Shown: positions 1 through 5,400, counted from the stretch's first letter. The stretch is DNA of 6,186 nucleotides from Acidobacteriota bacterium (GCA_003131705.1 PKUY01000350.1:1-6186), one strand, 5' to 3'. The notes: generated by a model from the letters alone, not told the origin. Translations and numbers: made by a program.

Positions 1-230
1 ACGATGCGCCCGGCGCCCATATTCAGATGGCCGACTTCGCTGTTGCCCATTTGCCCTTCGGGCAATCCGACGGCGGGGCCGGAGGTGTGGATCAGGGTGT
101 TGGGAAATTCCTTGAGCAGGCGGTCGTAGTTGGGCTTGCGCGCAAGGGCGATGGCGTTGCCCACGGTCTCAGCGCGGTAGCCCCATCCGTCGAGGACGGT
201 GAGAACGATTGGCTTAGGGCGCTTGGTCAT
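1..230 (-). CDS. gpmI: 2,3-bisphosphoglycerate-independent phosphoglycerate mutase, N-terminal part (partial)
   Basis: Cytoplasmic glycolytic/gluconeogenic enzyme interconverting 3- and 2-phosphoglycerate through a phosphoserine intermediate, with Mn2+ in the active site (family knowledge). The ATG is the complement of 228-230 and 76 complete codons are visible before the window edge; the remaining C-terminal part (family length is about 510 residues) lies outside. Two family signatures are plain. An early metal-binding Asp14 sits in [11 protein letters not shown], and the nucleophile Ser64 sits in [19 protein letters not shown], the most conserved stretch of the family. The start is well placed: the signatures lie at the usual distance from the N-terminus, and a weak GGGA ribosome site sits about 5 bases upstream. 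The gene faces left, with the long repeat-rich spacer as its upstream region; a small hairpin (CGGCA/TGCCG, 251-266) lies in its likely leader. Identity is certain from the motifs; enzyme activity is inferred from them. Confidence 0.96.
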   Translation of the reverse strand, partial: MTKRPKPIVLTVLDGWGYRAETVGNAIALARKPNYDRLLKEFPNTLIHTSGPAVGLPEGQMGNSEVGHLNMGAGRI

Positions 231-283
231 GGCTTCCCGCCCAATCCGATCGGCAAAAGTGTGCCGACCGACACCCCCTCATT

Positions 284-339
284 CCATTGTCGAGTAGACG
301 TGACGCCCAATTCTACTCGGCAGCCATTGTCGAGTAGAA
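284..339. repeat. Triple CGAGTAGA element: direct 15-bp repeat with an inverted copy between
   Basis: The 15-mer CCATTGTCGAGTAGA occurs at 284-298 and again at 324-338 (40-bp period). Its core is also present inverted as TTCTACTCG at 311-319. Two mutually exclusive hairpins are therefore possible: 291-298 with 312-319 (8 bp, 13-base loop), or 311-319 with 331-339 (9 bp, 11-base loop). It lies 54-110 bases upstream of the gpmI start, inside a plausible leader or promoter region. It could be a switching leader structure, a dimeric-regulator operator array, or a short mobile palindrome; the sequence alone does not decide. Confidence 0.6.
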
Positions 340-347
340 ATCGCGGT

Positions 348-408
348 GTGGGGTGAGAGCGAAGGCGGGAAACTTCAAAGACCCCACCCTCACAAACCGA
401 GGATGGGG
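348..408. repeat. Overlapping hairpins, including an acidobacterial-type intergenic palindrome
   Basis: CCCCACCCTC (382-391) and GAGGATGGGG (399-408) form a 10-bp hairpin with a 7-base loop. The single plus-strand C/A mismatch becomes a G-U wobble if transcribed on the minus strand, so the minus-strand RNA would be fully paired. The left arm also competes for an alternative pairing, GTGGGGT (348-354) with ACCCCAC (381-387), which encloses GAAG/CTTC (361-364/373-376). Neither version is followed by a clear T tract, so it is not a standard terminator. From memory, this kind of GGGTGCCCCA-linked palindrome is frequent between genes in Acidobacteriota; that link is inference. Confidence 0.5.
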
Positions 409-559
409 CACCCGGACCAACTCGTGAAATGTTGAGGTTAGAACGAGTCTCGATCGTTTCTTTTCTGTGGGTTAGACCGGATTCCAATAACTGGGTGTTG
501 CGATTAGAAAACAATAGGCGTTGGCGAACGGCCAGTGGGAAGTGAGTAGTGAGCCGTCT

Positions 560-687
560 CCCGGCATCGCGTGTAAACCACGCGCCGGGATCCCGGTCCG
601 TGGTCCGGACTAGGAACTCGTGCCCCGGCATCGCGTGCAAACCCCGCGCCGGGATCCCGGTCCGTGGTCCGGATCGGGAATTGGTGG
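560..687. repeat. Two-copy 64-bp tandem repeat with palindromic core
   Basis: A 50-base core at 560-609 recurs at 624-673 with only two mismatches. The following 14 bases (610-623 and 674-687) are partly alike, giving a 64-bp period. Each copy contains the perfect palindrome CCGGGATCCCGG (585-596 and 649-660). It is preceded by a hairpin in which CGCGTG pairs with CACGCG and the flanking CCCGG pairs with CCGGG across a CAT bulge. The direct motif GGTCCGTGGTCCGGA follows. The first copy's hairpin is intact; in the second, one of the two substitutions (A to C in the right arm) breaks a pair. The period is not a multiple of three, so the repeat is not a protein repeat. It resembles a REP-like or short palindromic interspersed element duplicated in tandem. 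Confidence 0.85.
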
Positions 688-742
688 AAGGCAAAGTGAG
701 GCCGAGACGAGGGGGTGATTCATAAGCGGCAGGCGAGACACA

Positions 743-793
743 CGACGGGAGCACCGCCGCCGGGACGCAAGTGTTGCGTCCTGCCCGCCGTCG
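743..793. repeat. Strong stem-loop (10-bp inner stem, possible outer stem)
   Basis: CGGGACGCAA (761-770) pairs with TTGCGTCCTG (774-783) around a 3-base GTG loop; the only non-Watson-Crick pair is one G-T wobble. An outer pairing CGACGG (743-748) with CCGTCG (788-793) can enclose it. There is no T tract on either side, so it is not a simple Rho-independent terminator. It could be a structured RNA segment or a REP-like palindrome. Confidence 0.6.
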
Positions 794-873
794 GCCCGGT
801 TCGAGTTTCATATATTCAATCATCGCGAATTACGTTAGCACGAGGGGAATGGGTTGCAAGGGGATGTTGGTGT

Positions 874-902
874 AAAAAATCGGAGGCTAGAGTGCCGCCT
901 CC
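874..902 (-). terminator. Orphan Rho-independent terminator on the minus strand
   Basis: Read on the minus strand, GGAGGC (902-897) pairs with GCCTCC (887-882) around a 9-base loop. After two bases (GA), a run of six T follows (879-874). This is the usual arrangement for intrinsic termination of a leftward transcript. No leftward gene lies immediately upstream (903-1219), so it would end either an unannotated short transcript or the transcript of a lost gene. The stem is only 6 bp, so a chance match is possible. Confidence 0.45.
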
Positions 903-1036
903 CAGGCCATGAAACCCGCGGAATGCCGCGTTTCTTGGTTAAGACATCCTTGCCCGTGCTATGCAGAGTCGCCTATGGTTTTCGGGGCGTTCACGACGTA
1001 CGTAAGGACGGACTCGCGATCAGACTTTGGCAGCAT

Positions 1037-1095
1037 CTCCGTGCAGTTCCTGGCTTCGACATCGGCAAGGATTACGCGATGGCCATCGCACGGAG
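1037..1095. repeat. Inverted repeats: 8-bp arms around and overlapping a perfect 14-bp palindrome
   Basis: CTCCGTGC (1037-1044) is the exact reverse complement of GCACGGAG (1088-1095), 43 bases apart. A perfect palindrome, GCGATGGCCATCGC (1076-1089), lies at the right end of the interval and overlaps the right arm by two bases. The long-range stem and the palindrome therefore compete. Function unknown; it sits in the part of the spacer that may be a decayed gene. Confidence 0.45.
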
Positions 1096-1170
1096 AGCCA
1101 CTTTTGAAGTTTCCACTCGTTCCTCGACCGCCAGCGCCAGCGACCTCCGATGACCCGGCGGGTAAAGAAG

Positions 1171-1206
1171 TTATCAGGAACTCATAAGGGGTTCATAAAA
1201 TAGTCA
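1171..1206 (+). promoter_or_regulatory. 11-bp-phased TCATAA direct repeats, candidate response-regulator site and promoter
   Basis: TCATAA occurs at 1182-1187 and 1193-1198, followed by a weaker TCAGAT at 1204, all with 11-base spacing. A further TCA sits at 1174 and another at 1212. Direct half-sites one helical turn apart are the typical layout bound by OmpR/PhoB-type response regulators (family knowledge). The area is AT-rich against a GC-rich background and lies 50-85 bases before the DoxX-like start at 1256. A good -10-like hexamer, TAAAAT (1196-1201), overlaps the second half-site. The best -35 candidate, TTATCA (1171-1176), is 19 bases away, which is long. If the -10 is right, binding would cover the promoter and favour repression. 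Confidence 0.4.
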
Positions 1207-1226
1207 GATTTTCAAAAATGTGTTAG

Positions 1227-1250
1227 CTTTCGGTCGAAAGTCCAGAGGGA
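1227..1250 (+). promoter_or_regulatory. Leader hairpin and ribosome binding site of the first DoxX-like gene
   Basis: CTTTCG (1227-1232) and CGAAAG (1235-1240) form a near-perfect palindrome, extendable by one G-T pair, immediately before the ribosome site AGAGGGA (1244-1250). That site lies 5 bases before ATG 1256 and decides this start over the in-frame GTG at 1220, which has no ribosome site and would put the hairpin inside the coding region. The palindrome could be a leader stem-loop or an operator. Confidence 0.5.
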
Positions 1251-1255
1251 ATTTC

Positions 1256-1663
1256 ATGCAATCGCCTGCTCAAACGGCTGAGACCTCGAAAACGATGCTG
1301 TGGGCCGGACGCATCATCAGCGGCGTGGTTGTACTGTTCATGCTTTTCGACGCCGTAATCCATTTAATGAAGCCGGCTCCCGTGGTTACGGCATTCGCGC
1401 AACTGGGATACCCGATCGGCCTCGCCCCGGTGCTCGGAATCATCGGGCTCGTTTGCGTTGCGCTGTATGCGATTCCGCGCACGTCTATTTTGGGCGCGAT
1501 CGTACTCACGGGCTATCTGGGTGGGGCCGTCGCGTCCCACCTGCGTGTGGGCGGCTCGCTTTTCGGTGAAGTTCTGTTTCCGGTGTATTTCGGAGTGCTG
1601 GTTTGGGGAGGGCTTTTCCTGCGCGATGAACGCCTCCGCACACTGATTCCGCTGCGAAGTTAG
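1256..1663 (+). CDS. DoxX-like (DoxX_2-type) four-helix membrane protein
   Basis: A 135-residue inner-membrane protein of the DoxX-like type. Four hydrophobic segments are visible at about residues 14-36, 56-74, 78-98 and 104-124. Family-type features are the D32-x3-H36 pair at the end of helix 1, the conserved GYLGGAVASHLR segment (helix 3 to loop), and the closing VLVWGGLFLRDERLR, as in many small DoxX_2 proteins. Length fits the family (about 120-140). The ATG at 1256 is chosen because of AGAGGGA 5 bases upstream; the GTG at 1220 would add 12 residues with no ribosome site. The next gene is a classical DoxX relative 85 bases downstream on the same strand, so co-transcription is likely; a small GCTGC/GCAGC hairpin (1664-1676) directly follows the stop but has no T tract. 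The biochemical role of this family is largely unknown; links to quinone/redox and thiol-stress systems exist for DoxX relatives, and none is shown here. Confidence 0.88.
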   Translation: MQSPAQTAETSKTMLWAGRIISGVVVLFMLFDAVIHLMKPAPVVTAFAQLGYPIGLAPVLGIIGLVCVALYAIPRTSILGAIVLTGYLGGAVASHLRVGGSLFGEVLFPVYFGVLVWGGLFLRDERLRTLIPLRS

Positions 1664-1748
1664 GCTGCGCGGCAGCGGAGCAGGAGTGGCGGCACTGGAC
1701 CAACGTCCTCCATCACTTTAGTCGATTTAAAACTTCTCGGAGGGAACC

Positions 1749-2180
1749 ATGAGCAATGTGAGTGTTGGAGCGCGATGGTGTTCCTGGGCCCCGTATTTCC
1801 TCAGCATGCTCCGCATCATTGCGGCGTTTCTTTTCGTGCAGTACGGGTCAGCGAAGCTGTTGGCTTTCCCCGCAACCATCATGCCGGGCGGCGGCACCGT
1901 ACAGGTGACATCGCTTCCTGGTTTCGCCGGCACGCTGGAGTTGGTGGGAGGCGCGCTGTTGCTTCTTGGGCTGTTCACTCGGCCGGTCGCGTTCGTGCTG
2001 TCGGGCGAGATGGCCGCGGCCTATTTCATGGCGCACGCCCGCGGAGGTTTTTGGCCGGTTCTCAATGGCGGCGTGCCTGCGGTTATCTTCTGTTTCGTCT
2101 GGCTGTATATTTCCGCGGCCGGCCCAGGGCCGTGGAGCATCGATGCGCTTCTGCGCGGCAGTGTGGGCCAATCCGAATGA
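1749..2180 (+). CDS. DoxX family membrane protein
   Basis: A 143-residue inner-membrane protein of the classical DoxX family. Visible hallmarks are an N-terminal helix (about 16-38) with R22 and the QYGSAKL motif (31-37, the usual HG-x-x-K region), then E64-LVGG-LLLLGLFTRP (62-79), E87-MAAAYFMAHA, NGGVPAVIFCF (106-116), and the C-terminal GPGPWSID (125-132) typical of the family. Four membrane helices are expected. The ATG has a strong ribosome site, GGAGGG (1739-1744), 4 bases upstream. It follows the other DoxX-like gene by 85 bases and probably shares its transcript. DoxX proteins are redox-associated membrane subunits in archaeal thiosulfate:quinone oxidoreductase and mycobacterial oxidoreductase complexes; no partner enzyme is adjacent here, so the role is open. 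Confidence 0.92.
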   Translation: MSNVSVGARWCSWAPYFLSMLRIIAAFLFVQYGSAKLLAFPATIMPGGGTVQVTSLPGFAGTLELVGGALLLLGLFTRPVAFVLSGEMAAAYFMAHARGGFWPVLNGGVPAVIFCFVWLYISAAGPGPWSIDALLRGSVGQSE

Positions 2181-2389
2181 TCTGATTAAGTCGCGCGCCA
2201 GAAGTCGATCGCTATAAAAGTGACGAACGTGAAGAATCGGCGTGCGAGGGAGCGCACGCAAGAAGAATGGGTGTATCATCTGCGACCGAAACCGGAATGG
2301 AAGGCCGATGAAGATCGGCTGCTTCCGTTCGACGGTGTGGGCCGGAATAAAGAGTCTGGTCTGTAATACGGGACCAAGGGGGGATTCGC
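2181..2389 (+). other. Structured leader region before the tannase homolog
   Basis: No gene is seen in these 209 bases. Two strong stem-loops are present. GCGTGCG (2240-2246) pairs perfectly with CGCACGC (2253-2259) around a 6-base loop. GCCGAT (2304-2309) pairs with ATCGGC (2314-2319) around a GAAG loop, and the stem extends by GGAAG (2299-2303) with CTTCC (2322-2326) across a 2-base bulge, 11 bp in all. Neither is followed by a T tract. A -10-like TATAAA (2213-2218) precedes both, without a good -35. The tannase homolog has its own ribosome site AAGGGGGGA (2376-2384). The layout fits a structured 5' leader of its mRNA, or a small RNA. Confidence 0.4.
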
Positions 2390-3973
2390 ATGAAACAAGG
2401 TTGGGGTCTGTCTCTATTTGTGAGTGTGCTGGCAGGATTGTTTTTCGTTCCAGCGCGCGCATCCGCGCAACAGTCCTGCGAAAGTCTGACATCGCTGAAA
2501 ATTCCGAACGTGACGATTACGTCGGCGACGTCGATCAACGCGCCGCCGGATTTCGAAGTGCCCAGCACCGGCGGACGATTCGGCACTCCGGCCGGATTGA
2601 AAGTGTCGGTGCCCTTCTGCCGCGTGGTCGCGTTCTCGGCGCCGACGAGCGATTCGCACATTTCATTTGAGGTGTGGCTCCCTGTCGCCGCGAATTGGAA
2701 CGGGAAGTACATAGGTATCGGGAACCCCGGGTTCATCGGATCAATTAGCTACGCTGGCCTGACCAGGGAAATTGCACGCGGCTCGGCCACGGCTTCAACC
2801 GATACGGGCCATTCGGACGTCGGCGCGACGAACGAAGCGCCGTCCGGCTGGGCGATCGGTCATCCGGAAAAGGTGGCCGACTGGGGATACCGCGCGGTCC
2901 ATGAGACGACCTCCACGGCCAAACAGCTCGTCCAGGCGTTTTACGGCAAGCCGGCAAAACTGTCTTTCTGGAGCAGTTGCCACGAGGGCGGCAACCAGGC
3001 GCTGACCGAGGCGCAGAAATACCCGACCGACTTTGACGGAATCGCCGCCGGGGATCCTGCTTACTACATCACGCACCTGCAGGCGGTGTCGGAGTACATC
3101 ACGTGGGTGGCGCTCAAGAATGGAGTCAAGTCTCCGGGATACATCCCGCCCAGCAAATATCCCGTGATCCACAGGGCCGCGCTCGACGCGTGCGATGCGC
3201 TTGACGGAGTGCGCGATGGCGTAATCGAGGACCCCACACGCTGCCACTTCGATCCCGAGACGATCCGCTGCCCGGGGAACGCGGACTCTGCTTCCTGTCT
3301 TACCGCTCCGCAGATTGCAACGGCCAAGCTGATTTACGCCGGGCCGAAATTTTCGGACGGAAAGCAGATCTACCCCGGCTTCGATCCAGGCAGCGAACTG
3401 GGCTGGGGATTGATGGCCGCTGGTCCCGAGCCGCTGAGCATCAGCACGGGATTTTTCAAGAGCGTCATTTTCGGAAATCCTAATTGGGATTTCCGCACGT
3501 TCGACGTGGACCGCGACACGCGCACGGCGGAATCGAAGGCCGGCGCGGCGTTGGATTCGTTCGATCCGAACCTGAAGCCATTCAAAGATCACGGCGGAAA
3601 GCTGCTGCTCTACCAATCATGGGACGAGGCAATTATTCCTCCGCGAAGCGCCATCGACTACTACGAGAGCGTCCTAGCCGCGATGGGCGGACAAAATCAG
3701 ACGCATGATTTCTTCCGTTTGTTCATGGTGCCTGGAATGGGGATGTGCCCGGGCTTCGGTATGGGGAATGACGGCACGTTCGACGCGATGGATGTAGTCC
3801 AAAAATGGCGCGAGACCGGCATTGCCCCGGACAAAATCATCAATACTCACAAAGTCGCAGGTGTTGTGGACAAGACGCACCCGGTCTGCGCCTATCCGCA
3901 AGTGGCTGCGTACAACGGCACTGGCGACATGAACGACGCTGCCAGTTTCACTTGTAAGAACCCGAAACGGTGA
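2390..3973 (+). CDS. Secreted tannase/feruloyl-esterase-family protein with all catalytic triad positions replaced
   Basis: A 527-residue alpha/beta-hydrolase of the tannase/feruloyl esterase family, whose active members cleave galloyl or feruloyl esters from plant polyphenols and cell walls. A signal peptide is clear: MKQ, a hydrophobic run 7-22, and cleavage after A24-S-A26. Fold hallmarks are kept: the calcium-type lid loop D269-ALDGVRDGVIEDP, its cysteines (C268, C285), EAQKYPTDFDGIAAGDPA, and a C-terminal THPVCAYPQVAAYNGTGDMNDAA. In active members the triad lies in a CS-D-HC motif (GCSxGG, GWADP, PGMGHC). Here these read SSC197-H198-EGG, SWD412-E413-A and PGMGM452-C453: the nucleophile is His, the acid position Glu, and the base Met, while both disulfide cysteines remain. 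Ester hydrolysis by the normal mechanism is therefore unlikely; a binding protein or altered chemistry is inferred. D412 is one residue off the usual acid position. The ribosome site AAGGGGGGA sits 5 bases before ATG. It is transcribed in the same direction as the DoxX genes, 209 bases downstream. The reading frame is intact, so this is not simple decay. Family assignment is firm; function is not. Confidence 0.92.
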   Translation: MKQGWGLSLFVSVLAGLFFVPARASAQQSCESLTSLKIPNVTITSATSINAPPDFEVPSTGGRFGTPAGLKVSVPFCRVVAFSAPTSDSHISFEVWLPVAANWNGKYIGIGNPGFIGSISYAGLTREIARGSATASTDTGHSDVGATNEAPSGWAIGHPEKVADWGYRAVHETTSTAKQLVQAFYGKPAKLSFWSSCHEGGNQALTEAQKYPTDFDGIAAGDPAYYITHLQAVSEYITWVALKNGVKSPGYIPPSKYPVIHRAALDACDALDGVRDGVIEDPTRCHFDPETIRCPGNADSASCLTAPQIATAKLIYAGPKFSDGKQIYPGFDPGSELGWGLMAAGPEPLSISTGFFKSVIFGNPNWDFRTFDVDRDTRTAESKAGAALDSFDPNLKPFKDHGGKLLLYQSWDEAIIPPRSAIDYYESVLAAMGGQNQTHDFFRLFMVPGMGMCPGFGMGNDGTFDAMDVVQKWRETGIAPDKIINTHKVAGVVDKTHPVCAYPQVAAYNGTGDMNDAASFTCKNPKR

Positions 3974-4017
3974 GCACGGGGAAATAGTCGCGGCCGGGTC
4001 TTCACCAAAATTCGCTG

Positions 4018-4099
4018 TCGCCTATTCGGCGATCCTACCTACGGGTCCGTTCGAAATTCGTGGCAACGCTGCCGAATGGCGGCGCGCTCGGGCGGACCC
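4018..4099. repeat. Hairpin cluster between convergent genes
   Basis: The 155-base gap between two convergent stop codons holds three pairings. TCGCC/GGCGA (4018-4022/4028-4032) is a short hairpin. CGCTGCC/GGCGGCG (4067-4073/4078-4084) is a 7-bp stem with one G-T pair and a GAAT loop. GGGTCCG/CGGACCC (4043-4049/4093-4099) is a perfect outer stem enclosing the second. Position suggests transcript-end structures for one or both genes, but there is no T tract, so intrinsic termination is not supported. Confidence 0.45.
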
Positions 4100-4128
4100 G
4101 GCAGCCACCACCAACGAACCCCAGGTCC

Positions 4129-5214
4129 TCAATAGATTTTCGCGAGCAATGCCGCGGCGATTTTCGAGCGGTACAGCACGACGCCTAGAAACGTGCCGAA
4201 TGTGTTGGTGACCAAATCTGTGGTACCCGAATCTCGCGTGGGAAGCCGCGACTGCAGGATCTCAATGGTGAGACTAACGGCAAATCCCAGAGCCACGGTG
4301 GCAAGCGCTGCCCGCTTGATTGGCCGCACCAGCGACCAGAAGGCGCAGAAGACGAAACCCAAGGGGAGGAGGCCGCCAATGTTAACGAGGATATCTTTCG
4401 CGTAGCGCCGGCTGGGATTGTACTCCTTCCAGAAGGGTTCCAAGAAGGTCTGGTGCAACAGCGAGTATCGCGAGGGAATGTACAGATCGATTCCCGTAGG
4501 AACGGCGTCACGAACAACCGAGCCGGCACGCTCGTTAAAAAGATACAGCGCACTCACGGGTTCATCGGCAGAAAGCTCGGGGCGCCCTTGGGTCGTCCAG
4601 GTTTGATAGTGCGAGAGAACCTGCAGCGGCATCAGCTCTTGAGGATAAATTGCGATCCCACGAAAGTCGCCGAACCATACTTGACCTATCACCGGAGAAT
4701 TACCGAGGACCAGTTGGCCGGTGAAATCATTGCCAAGCGAAAACTGTGGAAACTTGCCGGCCAAAACCCCGTCCATATACATCGTCGTCTGCCGGGGTCC
4801 TGAAGTGATGGTTATAAATACTGGCTGGATTTTTCGGAACACGCCCTCGATTCCGATCACACCGGTTCGACGAGGGTCACTCTGGATCTCTCGTCGCAGC
4901 ACGAGGTTGGAAAAATACTGTTGCAGCGAAAACTGCATGGGATTTTCGGGCGTCGAAAACGCAAGAAGAGTGGACGAGCCAGCCAAACGGCCCGGTTTCA
5001 ACCAAATCTCGAGGCTTGACGAGGCCTTTTCCGGCGCGCCCGGCATCTGAAATGTACCGGGACTGAAAATCGTTCCGTAATGGCCGAAACGAACGCCATC
5101 CTGATTTCCGAGCCAGGTCACTGCGTTGCGAGGTGGCCGAAACGGAACGAGCCCGGCGGCCAGTGTGACGCACAAGACCACCGCGCAGATCAGGCTTAGG
5201 ATTTTCTCTCTCAT
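4129..5214 (-). CDS. Membrane protein: N-terminal helix, LamG-like domain, VanZ domain
   Basis: A 361-residue protein. Helix 1 (about 7-24) follows MREK, so the next part should be outside the membrane. Residues about 60-210 look like a LamG/concanavalin-type jellyroll: SSLEIWLKP, TLLAFST, VFITITSG, MYMDGVLAGKF, GQLVLGNS and FRGIAIYPQEL are the typical strand motifs. Residues about 270-350 are a VanZ domain: K273-DILVN278-IGGLLPLGF, three hydrophobic helices, and the signature E318-ILQ321-SRLPTRDSGTTD333-LVTN337-TFGTFLG. VanZ relatives are associated with resistance to glycopeptides or lipoglycopeptides, or with unknown envelope functions; LamG modules bind glycans or proteins. A cell-surface glycan-sensing or binding role is inference. 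The ATG at 5212-5214 is chosen: it precedes a charged-hydrophobic signal/anchor and has AGGCGG 6 bases upstream. The in-frame start at 5355 would add 47 non-conserved residues. It is convergent with the tannase homolog. Confidence 0.87.
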   Translation of the reverse strand: MREKILSLICAVVLCVTLAAGLVPFRPPRNAVTWLGNQDGVRFGHYGTIFSPGTFQMPGAPEKASSSLEIWLKPGRLAGSSTLLAFSTPENPMQFSLQQYFSNLVLRREIQSDPRRTGVIGIEGVFRKIQPVFITITSGPRQTTMYMDGVLAGKFPQFSLGNDFTGQLVLGNSPVIGQVWFGDFRGIAIYPQELMPLQVLSHYQTWTTQGRPELSADEPVSALYLFNERAGSVVRDAVPTGIDLYIPSRYSLLHQTFLEPFWKEYNPSRRYAKDILVNIGGLLPLGFVFCAFWSLVRPIKRAALATVALGFAVSLTIEILQSRLPTRDSGTTDLVTNTFGTFLGVVLYRSKIAAALLAKIY

Positions 5215-5292
5215 TATTTTCCGCCTAGCTAAAGCGCCTTCCGAACGGCCGGTCGATACTGTTTCGAAGCCCCGTTCTGCAGGCCCAATCAA

Positions 5293-5321
5293 AATATGCA
5301 CGGCTTCACATCCCGCGGCAA
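5293..5321 (-). promoter_or_regulatory. Candidate sigma-70-type promoter for the LamG-VanZ gene
   Basis: On the minus strand, TTGCCG (5321-5316) and CATATT (5298-5293) are separated by 17 bases and each matches the -35/-10 consensus at four of six positions. They lie about 80 bases upstream of ATG 5214. This also supports the 5214 start, because translation from 5355 would begin upstream of the promoter. The match is modest. Confidence 0.3.
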
Positions 5322-5400
5322 GAGACTTCCACGATGGATGGGCAAATATGGCCAAATGGAAAAGCTCTAAATAGGTTCGAATAGTCGGGAAGCTCGAATG

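Larger units (their letters stand above)
231..1255. other. Long intergenic block without a convincing gene, rich in palindromes
   Basis: About 1 kb between the start of gpmI (leftward) and the first DoxX gene (rightward). Open frames exist on both strands (minus 227-823; plus 854-1153 and 909-1187). Their predicted products are Arg/Pro/Ser-rich, match no family I know, lack good ribosome sites, and overlap each other. The minus frame runs through a 64-bp repeat whose copies fall in different frames, which argues against coding. The stretch 950-1150 has moderate protein-like composition in the plus frame (for example VPGFDIGKDYAMAIARR) and could be a decayed gene remnant, but I cannot name it. 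The block is instead dominated by ordered repeats and hairpins, listed separately. Confidence 0.6.

Noticed and set aside
27..356. Plus-strand open frame over the gpmI region
   Set aside because: Antisense shadow of gpmI, whose signatures on the minus strand are unmistakable.
560..687. CRISPR array
   Set aside because: Only two units, 50-base near-identical repeats with 14-base partly similar spacers, and no Cas genes; this is a tandem repeat.
797..806. GGTTCGAGT resembling a tRNA T-loop
   Set aside because: The flanking bases do not form a T stem, and no acceptor or anticodon arm is found.
227..823. 198-codon open frame on the minus strand across the spacer
   Set aside because: Arg/Pro/Ser-rich, unlike any family I know, and it overlaps the gpmI start. 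It contains the 64-bp repeat in shifting frames, so it is a by-product of GC-rich palindromes.
854..1153. 99-codon plus-strand open frame (and an overlapping one at 909-1187)
   Set aside because: No ribosome site, no recognisable domain, and two frames compete. At most a decayed remnant.
1220..1255. Upstream GTG start for the first DoxX-like gene
   Set aside because: No ribosome site, and a hairpin would fall inside the coding region. ATG 1256 has AGAGGGA at good spacing.
2795..3616. 273-codon minus-strand open frame within the tannase homolog
   Set aside because: Antisense shadow, Arg-rich; the plus strand has a complete family-consistent protein with a signal peptide.
5215..5355. 47-residue N-terminal extension of the LamG-VanZ protein
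   Set aside because: The internal ATG at 5214 precedes a normal membrane anchor and has an AGGCGG site. The extension looks like leader sequence and contains the promoter candidate.
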